Shown here piece after piece: positions 17,437 to 26,207 of a stretch of 64,000 bases of DNA. Location: contig CANGIP010000001.1 in NCBI GenBank assembly GCA_947454105.1, forward strand, positions 425,264-489,263. Direction: 5' to 3'. The stretch's first letter is position 1, and every line of letters begins with the position of its first letter. Made by a program: the position numbers and the translations under genes. The notes beneath the pieces are model-generated. The model saw only the letters and a program-made list of their open reading frames with translations. It was not told where the DNA came from and did no database searches. Source of the DNA: Actinomycetota bacterium (lineage in GTDB: Bacteria > Actinomycetota > Acidimicrobiia > Acidimicrobiales > Ilumatobacteraceae).

Positions 17437-18087
17437 CTAGACGCCAGTACCAATCGGGCAAGACACACCAGTTCCGCCAATACCGCAGTAGCCGTTCGGA
17501 TTCTTGGCCAAATATTGCTGGTGATACGGCTCGGCGTAATACCACTCGCCCATCGGTGCGATCTCGGTCGTGATGTCACCGTAGCCAGATACCTTGAGCT
17601 TTTCTTGGAAAATGTCGTGCGACGAACGAGCAGCTACAACCTGCGCATCGTTCGTCGTGTAAATCGCGCTGCGATACTGCGAACCCATGTCATTGCCCTG
17701 ACGCATGCCTTGCGTGGGATCATGATTTTCCCAGAAGACTTTCAAGAGTGATTCATATGAAATGACTTTGGGATCAAAGATCACAAAGAACACTTCAGCG
17801 TGTCCGGTGAGTCCACTGCAGTTTTCTTCGTAGGTGCAGTTGGGTGTGTAGCCACCGGCGTATCCGACAGCAGTTGAGTAGACACCAGGTAGTTGCCAAA
17901 ACAAACGCTCGGCCCCCCAGAAACATCCCATACCGAACACAGCCGTTTCGGTACCTTCGGGCCAGGGTCCACGTAGTGGTGCATCAAGTACGAAGTGTTT
18001 TTCAGGCACTGGCATGGTCTGATCGGTGCGACCAGGCAATGCATTTTCAGGAGCGACCATTGCGGTGTTCTTTTTGGCAAACAACAT
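17437..18087 (-). CDS. msrA: peptide methionine sulfoxide reductase A
   Basis: 216 residues, slightly long through an N-terminal extension of about 50. MsrA reduces methionine-S-sulfoxide in proteins. The catalytic motif GMGCFWGAE has Cys55; resolving cysteines are likely Cys201 and Cys210 in [36 protein letters not shown] and [20 protein letters not shown] are family signatures. A leaderless-type -10 (TAATAT) lies exactly 6 nt before the ATG. Confidence 0.96.
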   Translation of the reverse strand: MLFAKKNTAMVAPENALPGRTDQTMPVPEKHFVLDAPLRGPWPEGTETAVFGMGCFWGAERLFWQLPGVYSTAVGYAGGYTPNCTYEENCSGLTGHAEVFFVIFDPKVISYESLLKVFWENHDPTQGMRQGNDMGSQYRSAIYTTNDAQVVAARSSHDIFQEKLKVSGYGDITTEIAPMGEWYYAEPYHQQYLAKNPNGYCGIGGTGVSCPIGTGV

Positions 18088-18093
18088 GAGGTG

Positions 18094-18099
18094 ATATTA
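18094..18099 (-). promoter_or_regulatory. -10 box (TAATAT), leaderless-type, msrA
   Basis: TAATAT on the minus strand, 6 nt, then ATG 18087. It is back-to-back with the plus-strand box at 18117-18122. Confidence 0.6.
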
Positions 18100-18116
18100 C
18101 GCCCCACTTCGCCAAC

Positions 18117-18122
18117 TAGTTT
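18117..18122 (+). promoter_or_regulatory. -10 box (TAGTTT), leaderless-type, GNAT gene
   Basis: TAGTTT, 6 nt, then GTG 18129. No Shine-Dalgarno sequence is present. Confidence 0.55.
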
Positions 18123-18128
18123 TGTCGG

Positions 18129-18608
18129 GTGCCCATAATTCGTGAACTCACCGCAGAGGATCTTGACGTGATGTTGGCGATCAACCAAGAAAACGTTCCT
18201 GCGGTCGGTCCTGAAAACGAAGAAACAATGCGGCAGATTTTTGAATGGTCGTTTCTTGCCTTGGGCATTGAGGTCAATCAGGCACTCGTCGGTTACTGCC
18301 TCATCATGAAGCCAGGCCTGCCATATGGCAGTACGAACTATCAATGGTTCTGCGACAAGTACGACGATTTCATCTATCTCGATCGGGTGGCCTTCACCGC
18401 GTCGCAACAAGGCAAGGGTTACGGGTCCCTTCTATATAGCGAAGTTGAGTCGCGCAGTACCGAACCACTATTTACTCTTGAGGTCAACCTCAAACCCCGC
18501 AATGAAGGTTCGCTGCGCTTCCACCACCGACTCGGTTTTGTTGAAGTGGGTCAACAAGTCTCTGGCAGCGGAAAACTCGTCAGTTTGATGGCTAAGACTT
18601 TGTGCTGA
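18129..18608 (+). CDS. GNAT family N-acetyltransferase
   Basis: 159 residues from GTG 18129. Fold landmarks: N-terminal IIRELTAEDLDVMLAINQENVP, motif A IYLDRVAFTASQQGKGYGSLLYSEVES with the QxxGxG acetyl-CoA loop, and LEVNLKPRNEGSLRFHHRLGFVEVG. The acceptor is unknown. It is divergent from msrA, with both -10 boxes in the 41 bp between them, and is 2 bp from the convergent omega-amidase gene. Confidence 0.9.
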   Translation: MPIIRELTAEDLDVMLAINQENVPAVGPENEETMRQIFEWSFLALGIEVNQALVGYCLIMKPGLPYGSTNYQWFCDKYDDFIYLDRVAFTASQQGKGYGSLLYSEVESRSTEPLFTLEVNLKPRNEGSLRFHHRLGFVEVGQQVSGSGKLVSLMAKTLC

Positions 18609-18610
18609 AA

Positions 18611-19381
18611 TTACGAGCGACGGTCTTGTAAGAAACGAAATTTGTCACGTACCTCGGTGACACGTTCTCGCGTGATGTCGGCATACAAAATACATTCTTC
18701 ACGAGGTGCACCTTGAGCAAGAGTCTCACCGTAGGGATCAAAGATTCTGCTGTCGCCGCTATAGACCAATGATCCACCCTGACCAACTCGGTTGCAGCCG
18801 ATCACATAGGTTTGATTTTCAATTGCTCGAGATTGCAACAACGACAGCCAGTGCATACTGCGTGACTCTGGCCAATTGGCAGGCACCAAAAAGACGTCAG
18901 TGTCTTCGGCGCGCTGCCAAAATTCATCAGCAAAGCGCAAGTCATAACAAACAAATAGGGACACGCGTAAATCGCCAACATCAATCGTGACAAATTGGCT
19001 GCCGGGGCGAACATGTTTGTCTTCTCCCCCGAAAGTAAAAGGATGAATTTTCTCGTATCGATGTTCAACGCCTTCGGGACTGACAACGACGAAGGTATTT
19101 GCCGGTCGTCCATCATCTGATGTTGCTGAAAGTTCTGGACAGGTACCACCAATCCAGATGTGATGTTCGAGTGCCATTGAAGCCAAGAATTGTGATGAAG
19201 GTCCGCCCGTCGGTTCAGCAAACGAAGAATTGTCAACGGCGAAACCTGTGGAGAATGTTTCGGTGAGTAAGACAAACTCAGCACCATTTAATTCGGCCTC
19301 GGCAATGAGCACTCGTAAGTGATCAAAGTTTGCTTCCCGATCGCACCAAGCGATGTCGTGTTGAATCGCGGCAAACTTCAT
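18611..19381 (-). CDS. carbon-nitrogen hydrolase, omega-amidase (YafV-like)
   Basis: 256 residues. The nitrilase-fold triad is visible: Glu41 in LLTETFSTG, Lys111 in RYEKIHPF, and Cys145 in FVCYDLRF. The start codon overlaps the transaminase stop by 4 bp. Omega-amidases hydrolyse alpha-ketoglutaramate or alpha-ketosuccinamate, products of glutamine/asparagine transaminases. The gene pairing makes this function more likely than a general nitrilase. Confidence 0.88.
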   Translation of the reverse strand: MKFAAIQHDIAWCDREANFDHLRVLIAEAELNGAEFVLLTETFSTGFAVDNSSFAEPTGGPSSQFLASMALEHHIWIGGTCPELSATSDDGRPANTFVVVSPEGVEHRYEKIHPFTFGGEDKHVRPGSQFVTIDVGDLRVSLFVCYDLRFADEFWQRAEDTDVFLVPANWPESRSMHWLSLLQSRAIENQTYVIGCNRVGQGGSLVYSGDSRIFDPYGETLAQGAPREECILYADITRERVTEVRDKFRFLQDRRS

Positions 19382-20562
19382 GACATCGTCTTCAATCGTG
19401 AAACGGCATCGTCAATCATTTCGTATTGCTTACAAAAGGCGAAACGAACTAAATGTCGACCTTCGTGCTGATGGGCACGATCATAGAAAACAACATTCGG
19501 AATACCTACGACTCCGCATTTATGCGGAAGCGATCGGCAAAACTCGTAGCCGTCGCCATCACCTTGTATCGGTCGAATATCAACAGTGATGAAATATGTC
19601 CCTTGAGGCTTGAACACCTCAAAGCCGGCTTGAGTGAGCCCTTGCATTAAGTGATTCCGTTTTCCTTCAAGGTCGGCAGCCAAGGCCGTGAAATACGAAT
19701 CAGGTAGACGCAAACCGGTAGCGATTGCGGGTTGAAATGGTCCGGACGAAACATAGGTGAGGAATTGTTTTGCTGCACGAGCTGCAGCGACCATTGCGGC
19801 TGGACCACACACCCAACCAACTTTCCAGCCAGTGGTATTGAAAGTCTTGCCGCCACTACTAATGACCAGCGTGCGCTCTTTCATTCCGGGCAAAGAAGCA
19901 ATGGAGACGTGTTTGATTCCGTCGTAGGTGAGATGTTCATACACCTCATCAGAAACAACAATCAGATCATGTTCAATTGCAATATCAGCAATCGCTTGTA
20001 GTTCGGTTCGATCAAGAACTGCGCCAGTTGGGTTGTGCGGAGTGTTCACCAAAATCACTCGGGTCTTTGGCGTAATCGCCGCGCGCAATTCATCTGGATC
20101 AAGGCGATAGTGAGGAGGACGCAATGTGACTGGACGTGTGACCGCACCAGCTAACGCAATGCAAGCTTGATAACTGTCATACATCGGCTCAAGTAAGGCA
20201 ACTTCATCGCCTGTCTCGAGAAGACCGAGCAAAACTCCAGCCAGCGCCTCGGTTGCTCCAGCAGTCACTAAAACTTCTGAGTCGGGGTCGTATGACAAAC
20301 CCCAAAAACGCAATTGATGTTCACAGATAGCCCGGCGTAGTTCGGGAACACCCGGACCTGGTGGGTATTGATTTTGTCCGCTACGAATCGCATCAACGGC
20401 TGCATCAAGTACTTCTTGCGGACCGTCATAATTCGGAAATCCTTGGCCAAGATTGATCGAATTTGTCTCAGCGGCCAACGCCGTCATCTCAGCAAAAATG
20501 GTTGACCCGAATCCCTGCAATTTTGAATTGAGGTAAGGCACTCGAGCCGACCGACCAGACAT
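19378..20562 (-). CDS. class I PLP aminotransferase (glutamine/methionine transaminase-like)
   Basis: 394 residues. Signatures: NLGQGFPNYDGPQEVLDAA, NQYPPGPGVPELRRAI, VTAGATEAL, NTPHNPTG (174-180), SDEVYEH, and the PLP lysine Lys239 in SSGGKTFNTTGWKVGW. It resembles kynurenine aminotransferase/YbdL-type enzymes, which use methionine, glutamine or aromatic keto acids. Coupled to an omega-amidase, it likely runs keto-acid amination made irreversible by ketoglutaramate hydrolysis, as in methionine salvage. A TAACCT box 6 nt before ATG supports an own promoter. Confidence 0.92.
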   Translation of the reverse strand: MSGRSARVPYLNSKLQGFGSTIFAEMTALAAETNSINLGQGFPNYDGPQEVLDAAVDAIRSGQNQYPPGPGVPELRRAICEHQLRFWGLSYDPDSEVLVTAGATEALAGVLLGLLETGDEVALLEPMYDSYQACIALAGAVTRPVTLRPPHYRLDPDELRAAITPKTRVILVNTPHNPTGAVLDRTELQAIADIAIEHDLIVVSDEVYEHLTYDGIKHVSIASLPGMKERTLVISSGGKTFNTTGWKVGWVCGPAAMVAAARAAKQFLTYVSSGPFQPAIATGLRLPDSYFTALAADLEGKRNHLMQGLTQAGFEVFKPQGTYFITVDIRPIQGDGDGYEFCRSLPHKCGVVGIPNVVFYDRAHQHEGRHLVRFAFCKQYEMIDDAVSRLKTMS

Positions 20563-20568
20563 ATCTCT

Positions 20569-20574
20569 AGGTTA
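20569..20574 (-). promoter_or_regulatory. -10 box (TAACCT), leaderless-type, aminotransferase
   Basis: TAACCT on the minus strand, 6 nt, then ATG 20562, in the 20 bp gap after deoC. Confidence 0.55.
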
Positions 20575-20582
20575 TGCGCAAT

Positions 20583-21314
20583 TCACAAGCGAAGTTCAGC
20601 CTCAACTGCATCAAGCAACCCGCTCGCCCCGAACCTAAATGTCTCAGGTGTCGCCCATTGTGGTCCCATGATGGCATCAGCTAAATCGAGATATTGCTGC
20701 GCATCGGCAACAGTGCGAATACCACCCGATGGCTTCAGACCAACTGGTCGTCCCGAATCATGGATGACCTGCAACATTGTGGTCACTGCCTCGGGAGTAG
20801 CCGACACCTTTGTTTTGCCAGTCGACGTTTTGATGAAATCAGCTCCCACCTTGATTGCTAACTCTGAAGCTCTTCGAATCATGCCTTGATCAGAAAGTTC
20901 GCCCGTTTCCAAGATCACTTTCAAATGATCGGGGGCATGAACTATTTCGCGCACTGCTTGCAACATCGAAACAACTGATGCTTCGTCACCTTTGATCATT
21001 GACTGATATGGCAGAACCAAGTCAATTTCGTCGGCTCCAACATCAAGTGCAGCCAAAGTGGATTCGACGACAGCAGAAACATCAGTACCTCCGTGCGGAA
21101 AATTCACGACGGTGGCAACTTTGATTGAAGTGTGTTTCAAAAGCGCTGCGCTGAGATCAACGAATCGTGGCCAAACACAAACAGCTGCAGTCGTGCCAAA
21201 TTCTCCGTGGGCACGTGCGCAAAGTTCGCCGATGTCTTCGTCGGTGCATACATCATTCAAATTGGTGAGATCAATCAGCGACAAAATTCGTTCGGCCGCT
21301 TGACGATTGGTCAT
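20583..21314 (-). CDS. deoC: deoxyribose-phosphate aldolase
   Basis: 243 residues. DeoC splits 2-deoxyribose-5-phosphate to glyceraldehyde-3-phosphate and acetaldehyde. Key segments: VNFPHGG, EIDLVLPY, LKVILETGEL, the Schiff-base Lys162 in FIKTSTGKT, and VGLKPSGGIRT with the second lysine. The start overlaps the cdd stop by 4 bp, giving a deoxynucleoside salvage operon. Confidence 0.95.
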   Translation of the reverse strand: MTNRQAAERILSLIDLTNLNDVCTDEDIGELCARAHGEFGTTAAVCVWPRFVDLSAALLKHTSIKVATVVNFPHGGTDVSAVVESTLAALDVGADEIDLVLPYQSMIKGDEASVVSMLQAVREIVHAPDHLKVILETGELSDQGMIRRASELAIKVGADFIKTSTGKTKVSATPEAVTTMLQVIHDSGRPVGLKPSGGIRTVADAQQYLDLADAIMGPQWATPETFRFGASGLLDAVEAELRL

Positions 21315-21760
21315 GAAACAAATCCAACCAAATTGTCAGGGCCAAAAGAAGTTGGCAAGAGTTGCTCCATCGTAAAGATCGCTCGGACTCCTTCTGGTCC
21401 ACATGCATATATTGCGGTGTCACTCTTAGCAAACTCGCGCACGCGCTGACGACAACCACCGCAGCATGTCCCGACGTCAGCACTGTCACAGATTGTGACG
21501 AGAGCAAAAATCTCTTTTTCTCCACCAGCGACCATTGCCGCAATTGCGCTCGCCTCAGCACAATTGCCAACTGGATATGCGGCATTTTCAACGTTGCAGC
21601 CAACATAGATATTTCCACTTGGTGTGAGGATCGCTGCGCCAACCAAAAAGTGCGAATACGGTGCATACGCACGGGCTTGAACAGCCTTGGCTTGTTCAAA
21701 AAGTTCCTGAACATGGTGTTCTGATGGTGTCTTGGAGAATTCGATGATCGGATGGCTCAC
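21311..21760 (-). CDS. cdd: cytidine deaminase
   Basis: 149 residues from GTG 21760, with AAGG at SD distance. It deaminates cytidine/deoxycytidine. YAPYSHFLVGAA and the zinc site are present: Cys67 and catalytic Glu69 in NCAEASA, then Cys100 and Cys103 in CCGGCRQ. CAEASA and CGGCRQ differ mildly from the common CAERxA and CGxCRQ. It leads the cdd-deoC unit; a palindrome lies in the 41 bp gap to divergent plsC. Confidence 0.93.
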   Translation of the reverse strand: MSHPIIEFSKTPSEHHVQELFEQAKAVQARAYAPYSHFLVGAAILTPSGNIYVGCNVENAAYPVGNCAEASAIAAMVAGGEKEIFALVTICDSADVGTCCGGCRQRVREFAKSDTAIYACGPEGVRAIFTMEQLLPTSFGPDNLVGFVS

Positions 21761-21780
21761 AGAACTACCTTATGACACCT

Positions 21781-21800
21781 TTTCATGTGCGAACATGAAA
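21781..21800. promoter_or_regulatory. perfect palindrome in the cdd / plsC divergent gap
   Basis: TTTCATGT (21781-21788) and ACATGAAA (21793-21800) are perfect 8 bp arms with a 4 nt spacer. It lies 20 bp from the cdd start and ends 1 bp before the plsC start. A second nested pair, CTTTTCA (21779-21785) and TGAAAAG (21806-21812), overlaps it. It is a plausible operator for the nucleoside genes; the binding protein is unknown. Confidence 0.5.
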
Positions 21801-21801
21801 T

Positions 21802-22542
21802 GTGCTGAAAAGAAGCGTTTTGAGTTTTTGGAGTTGGTTCGCCCTCGGTGTGATTGTCATCGTGTGGACACCCTTGGTCTTTATCGTCTGGATTGCGACG
21901 ATGCCATTTGATAAAGGTCGTTATGCGACCGGTTACACCTTCCGTCGACTCTGTGTTTTGCACCAGTGGCTCAACCCTCTATGGAAATTTCATACGAGTG
22001 GTGAATTACCCAAGAACAAACGCAACCCATATGTGATGGTGTCTAACCACGAGAGCTTTGTCGACATGCTCTTGATCAGCCACCTCAAGATCGAAATGAA
22101 GTGGTTGAGCAAAGAAACGATCCTGAAGATTCCGTTAGTCGGATGGATGATGAAAATGTCTGGTGATGTTTCGCTGGTGCGTGGCGATCGCTCAAGTGGT
22201 GCCGCTGCTTTGAAGGTGTGCGAGACCTGGCTAGATCGCAAAATGTCGGTGATGATTTTCCCCGAAGGCACCCGCAGTCTTGATGGAGAAATTCGGGCGT
22301 TCAAAGATGGAGCTTTCCGACTTGCTATTACGACGGGCACGCCCATCTTGCCGATGGCCGTTCATGGCACCCGCTCGGCGCTGCGCAAGCATGACTGGCG
22401 AATGGGTGACACCAATGCTGAAGTTCGCGTCCTTGAACCCATCAGCACCGTTGGTATGACCGAGGAAGATATTCCCGTGCTACGTGAGCGCGTTCGAGAC
22501 TTGATCGTGGCTGAAGTGGCCAAGATGAGCGCCGCCGCTTAA
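21802..22542 (+). CDS. 1-acyl-sn-glycerol-3-phosphate acyltransferase (PlsC family)
   Basis: 246 residues from GTG 21802. An N-terminal membrane segment (FALGVIVIVWTPLVFIVWI) anchors the enzyme. The catalytic HX4D motif is NHESFVD and the phosphate-binding motif is FPEGTRS. LPMAVHGTRSAL is a third family block. It makes phosphatidic acid from lysophosphatidic acid at the membrane. No clear RBS or -10 at fixed distance is seen; the palindrome directly upstream may mask its start. Confidence 0.92.
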   Translation: MLKRSVLSFWSWFALGVIVIVWTPLVFIVWIATMPFDKGRYATGYTFRRLCVLHQWLNPLWKFHTSGELPKNKRNPYVMVSNHESFVDMLLISHLKIEMKWLSKETILKIPLVGWMMKMSGDVSLVRGDRSSGAAALKVCETWLDRKMSVMIFPEGTRSLDGEIRAFKDGAFRLAITTGTPILPMAVHGTRSALRKHDWRMGDTNAEVRVLEPISTVGMTEEDIPVLRERVRDLIVAEVAKMSAAA

Positions 22543-22560
22543 ATCAGCGACCGGCCTGAA

Positions 22561-23007
22561 TTAACGACCAGAATGTCCAAAACCGCCACCGCGGTCATTG
22601 TCATCGAGTTTGTTCACTTCATTCCACTGCACTTGTGAGACGGGTTGAATCACGAGTTGAGCAATACGGTCGCCGCGACTGATGCGATATGGGTTGCGGG
22701 GATCGGTATTGACCAAAACCACCTTGATTTCGCCACGATACGCCGAATCGATGAGCCCTGGACTATTCAGAACGGTGACTCCGTTCTTGAGGGCGAGCCC
22801 GCTTCGGGGCAACACGAAACCCGCATATCCCCGCGGAATGGCGATTGAAATGCCGGTCGGCATCAAGATCCGGCCTCCAGCAGGTGAAATAGTGATTTCT
22901 TCTCGAGCCATCAAATCAAGGCCCGCATCACCATCGTGGGCGTACGTCGGAAGGTCTAGTTGTTTGTCGAGACGAACAACAGAAATGCTGAGTGGCAGAT
23001 CGGTCAT
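22561..23007 (-). CDS. dut: dUTP diphosphatase
   Basis: 148 residues from ATG 23007 ([10 protein letters not shown]); the longer frame to 23082 would read into divergent orn. It hydrolyses dUTP to dUMP. The five trimeric dUTPase motifs are present: [43 protein letters not shown], and the C-terminal [11 protein letters not shown]-loop-like arm. A TATCGT box 6 nt upstream supports a leaderless start. Confidence 0.96.
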   Translation of the reverse strand: MTDLPLSISVVRLDKQLDLPTYAHDGDAGLDLMAREEITISPAGGRILMPTGISIAIPRGYAGFVLPRSGLALKNGVTVLNSPGLIDSAYRGEIKVVLVNTDPRNPYRISRGDRIAQLVIQPVSQVQWNEVNKLDDNDRGGGFGHSGR

Positions 23008-23013
23008 GCCATG

Positions 23014-23019
23014 ACGATA
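23014..23019 (-). promoter_or_regulatory. -10 box (TATCGT), leaderless-type, dut
   Basis: TATCGT on the minus strand, 6 nt, then ATG 23007. The same hexamer serves divergent orn at 23093-23098. Confidence 0.55.
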
Positions 23020-23092
23020 CGGGCTCAAGCACCAATTTTGAAAAACGGGCCAATAAGAATCGGCGCATTGATAGAACGCCACAGCGATGGCG

Positions 23093-23098
23093 TATCGT
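23093..23098 (+). promoter_or_regulatory. -10 box (TATCGT), leaderless-type, orn
   Basis: TATCGT, 7 nt, then GTG 23106. This selects the start [11 protein letters not shown] for orn. Confidence 0.55.
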
Positions 23099-23105
23099 CT
23101 CCGAT

Positions 23106-23639
23106 GTGCTTGTGTGGATGGATTTGGAAATGACGGGGCTGATCCCCGAAAAAGACGTCATCGTCGAAATTGCAACAATCGTCACCGATGACCAACTCAA
23201 TGTCATTGCCGAAGGGCCCGATCTCGTCATCCACCAGAGCGACGAAGTGTTGGCCGTCATGGACAAATTCGTCGTTGATATGCACACCAAGTCGGGCCTG
23301 CTCACCATGATCCGTGAATCCACAATCACCCTCGAGCAAGCCGGCCAACAAACTCTCGATTTCATTAAGGCTCATGTCCCCGAGGCACGCACGGTTCCGT
23401 TGTGCGGCAACTCAATTGGCACCGACCGCCGCTTCTTGGCGCGCTACTTACCCGAGATCGAAAACCACTTGCACTATCGCTCGGTTGATGTCAGCACCAT
23501 CAAAGAACTCGTGAAGCGGTGGTATCCCGGTAGCGACAGTGTGCGTCCCTTCAAAGTAGGTAAGCACCGTGCGCTCGACGATGTCCATGAAAGCATCGCC
23601 GAATTACGCTTCTACCGCGAGAAAGTTTTTGTTCAATGA
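23106..23639 (+). CDS. orn: oligoribonuclease
   Basis: 177 residues from GTG 23106, near the usual 180; the frame to 22992 adds an unlikely extension over the dut promoter. It degrades nano-RNA and pGpG to mononucleotides. The DEDDh exonuclease residues are visible: Asp/Glu in WMDLEMTG, Asp in [12 protein letters not shown], and His/Asp in GKHRALDDV. It overlaps the MBL gene by 4 bp. Confidence 0.95.
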   Translation: MLVWMDLEMTGLIPEKDVIVEIATIVTDDQLNVIAEGPDLVIHQSDEVLAVMDKFVVDMHTKSGLLTMIRESTITLEQAGQQTLDFIKAHVPEARTVPLCGNSIGTDRRFLARYLPEIENHLHYRSVDVSTIKELVKRWYPGSDSVRPFKVGKHRALDDVHESIAELRFYREKVFVQ

Positions 23640-24697
23640 CCCAACCTGTTCCCCGAATACCTAAACAAGAGCAATTGCCGGCAAGCGACGACATTCTCGA
23701 AATTGCACCAGGTGTTCTGCGGGCTCAGTTACCGATCTCCATTCCTGGGCTCGGTCACGTCAATATGTATGTGCTCGAAGATGAACGCGGTGTCACTTTG
23801 GTCGACCCTGGTCTTCCCGAGAAGGCCAGTTACGCAGTTGTCAAAAAACGACTCGTCCAAATGGGCGTTCCCCTCAAGCGAGTTCACTCGGTCATTGTGA
23901 CTCATAGTCATCCCGATCATTTCGGTGGCGCACATTGGTTGCATGCCGAAACTGGTTGCGACATCATCACGCACGAAAAATTCCGCGTCTTTTGGGATCC
24001 CACCGAACCACCCGATGTCGACATCGACGATCCAGACAACGCGCCAAAGCATCGCATGCCGTGGGAGCCTCCACCGTGGGGCGGACCCGGAATGGATATC
24101 CCCTTTAAGCGGCGTGCCCGTATTGCGGTGACGCGTCGAATTCCCAGGCTCATGCGCTTGCCTCGACCAACAATTCGCTTAGCCGATGCCGAACACTTTC
24201 GTTTTGCGCGTCGCGAATGGGTTGCTATTCATACTCCTGGTCACACTGCCGACCATTTGTGTTTGTTCGACCCCGAACTTGGACTGATGCTTTGTGGAGA
24301 CCATGTGTTACCGACCATCACTCCACATATCAGTGGCATGATGCCCGCCAAAGATCCGCTTAACCTGTTTTTTGAATCGCTTGACAAAGTTGCCGCCTTT
24401 GGTCCGCAGGTCAAGATCGCATTACCTGCGCACGGTGACATCTTCACCGATCTTGCTGGGCGAGCCAACGACATCAAAGAACATCACGTCGGGCGCCTCC
24501 AGAAATTACGTGATGCTTGCATCGAAGTGAATCGACCCACAACAGTGATGGAAATGTCAACGTATCTTTTCTCGCCTCGATCACAAGGCGGAATGGCCGA
24601 TAGCGAGACATACGCCCACCTTGAGCATCTTCGCTTAGCCGGCGAAATGGATCGTGCTGATATCGATGGGCGTTACCAGTACACACTGAAGGACTAA
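23636..24697 (+). CDS. metallo-beta-lactamase fold hydrolase
   Basis: 353 residues. The metal motif [10 protein letters not shown] (HxHxDH), [16 protein letters not shown] and a late PAHGD are all present. A Pro/Arg-rich insert after the first motif ([14 protein letters not shown]) and a helical C-terminal domain resemble LACTB2/RNase-like or thioesterase-like MBL proteins. Its start overlaps the orn stop (ATGA), so it is co-translated with an RNase. The substrate is unknown. Confidence 0.85.
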   Translation: MTQPVPRIPKQEQLPASDDILEIAPGVLRAQLPISIPGLGHVNMYVLEDERGVTLVDPGLPEKASYAVVKKRLVQMGVPLKRVHSVIVTHSHPDHFGGAHWLHAETGCDIITHEKFRVFWDPTEPPDVDIDDPDNAPKHRMPWEPPPWGGPGMDIPFKRRARIAVTRRIPRLMRLPRPTIRLADAEHFRFARREWVAIHTPGHTADHLCLFDPELGLMLCGDHVLPTITPHISGMMPAKDPLNLFFESLDKVAAFGPQVKIALPAHGDIFTDLAGRANDIKEHHVGRLQKLRDACIEVNRPTTVMEMSTYLFSPRSQGGMADSETYAHLEHLRLAGEMDRADIDGRYQYTLKD

Positions 24698-24710
24698 TTA
24701 GTGGCAGGCT

Positions 24711-26207
24711 GTGAGAGTGAGCAGCCGCCCAAACGTTCTCTTCATTACTCTTGATCAATTTCGTGGTGATGCGCTGTCATGCGCCGACCATTTCATTGTC
24801 CAAACTCCAAACCTTGATGAATTAGCTCAGTCGGGAGTGCGTTTTTCACGCCACTACACCCAATCAACTCCGTGTGCACCTGGCCGAGCTGGCCTATACA
24901 CGGGTATGTATCAAATGAACCATCGAGTCGTCGCAAATGGAACTCCACTTGATAATCGATTTGACAACGTGGCACGACTTGCACAACGAAGTGGTTATCA
25001 AGGAAAACTCTTTGGCTACACCGATCAATCCATAGATCCGCGAATGACCATCAGTCCCGATGATCCGCGTTTACAGACCTATGAAGAAATTCTGCCTGGA
25101 TTTGAATGGCAACTGAATCTCACTGGCCCTCATCAACCTTGGGTCGACTTCTTAACTAGTCATGGCTACGACACATCACTCGGTCATATGCACATGTTGG
25201 ATACCGAGCACGAGCGGCCGGTTGAACACAGCGTTTCAAGTTTCACAACCAACCGCCTCATTGACTACTTGTCGAGTACCGATGCAAACGAGCCTTGGTT
25301 TATTCATGCGAGCTATCTGCGCCCACACCCGCCTTATTCGGCGCCCGGTCATTTCGCTCATATGTACGACCCCGCCGATGTCGGTCTTCCAACTACTCCT
25401 GCCGAAGATCGACATAGTTTTCATGACCTGTTACTGAAGATTGAAATGACAGCGGCACCAGTTGAAGAGTCCGAGATTCGTCATCTGCGTTCCCAGTACT
25501 TTGGCATGATCTCTGCCGTTGACGAACAAATGGGTCGACTCTGGCAGACCCTTCGTGATCTCAATCAGTGGGCCAACACCATCATCATCGTGACTGCTGA
25601 TCATGGTGAACAACTCGGTGATCACGGACTCGTGCAAAAAGTGGCATGGTTTGAAGAAAGTCATCACATACCAATGATTATTCGCGATCCTTCGCGACCA
25701 CACGCCCATGGAAATGTCGTCACAGAGTTCACCGAAAGTGTTGACCTACTTCCGACACTTGCGCAAATCTGGGAACAATCAATTCCTTTGCAGTGCGATG
25801 GTCATTCCCTCATTCCCTTCTTGTCTGGTGACGAACCAACCACATGGCGGGAAGGTGCTTCATGGGAATTTGATTGGCGTTACGCGCTGATTCCGTATGT
25901 TCAAAATCAATGGCCATGGGATGAACGACTCAACGAAAGTCATCTCGCAGTTCACCGCACCGTAGATACCGCCTACGTGCAATTTGGCGATGGATCATCA
26001 CTGTGTTTTGACATTGCCGCCGATCCAACATGGCGTACTCAGGTCACCGATCCACAACGCATTTTGCATATGGCTCAACGCATGTTGGTCTGGCGTAGTC
26101 GACATGCTGATCGCACACATACTGGACTACTCGTTGAGAATGGTGGAATTGGGCAATGGCCACCAGGAGTTTCGTGGAGACAGTCCGAACAAGGAGAAAA
26201 ACTATGA
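24711..26207 (+). CDS. sulfatase (alkaline phosphatase superfamily)
   Basis: 498 residues from GTG 24711; GTG 24717 is also possible. N-terminal RPNVLFITLDQFRGDALSC holds the metal Asp. The formylglycine motif is CAPGRA with Cys55: a CxPxR core, but Gly at the place usually held by Ser/Ala. IIIVTADHGEQLGDHG and a later KVAWFEESHHIPMIIR are family metal/substrate segments. No signal peptide is seen. The enzyme would hydrolyse a sulfate or phosphonate ester. Genes for GH3 and GH29 glycosidases nearby suggest sulfated sugars. Confidence 0.88.
   Translation: MRVSSRPNVLFITLDQFRGDALSCADHFIVQTPNLDELAQSGVRFSRHYTQSTPCAPGRAGLYTGMYQMNHRVVANGTPLDNRFDNVARLAQRSGYQGKLFGYTDQSIDPRMTISPDDPRLQTYEEILPGFEWQLNLTGPHQPWVDFLTSHGYDTSLGHMHMLDTEHERPVEHSVSSFTTNRLIDYLSSTDANEPWFIHASYLRPHPPYSAPGHFAHMYDPADVGLPTTPAEDRHSFHDLLLKIEMTAAPVEESEIRHLRSQYFGMISAVDEQMGRLWQTLRDLNQWANTIIIVTADHGEQLGDHGLVQKVAWFEESHHIPMIIRDPSRPHAHGNVVTEFTESVDLLPTLAQIWEQSIPLQCDGHSLIPFLSGDEPTTWREGASWEFDWRYALIPYVQNQWPWDERLNESHLAVHRTVDTAYVQFGDGSSLCFDIAADPTWRTQVTDPQRILHMAQRMLVWRSRHADRTHTGLLVENGGIGQWPPGVSWRQSEQGEKL

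Noticed and set aside
17781..18410. Minus-strand 209-residue ORF across msrA and the GNAT gene
   Set aside because: It spans two well-supported genes in another frame and carries no motif.
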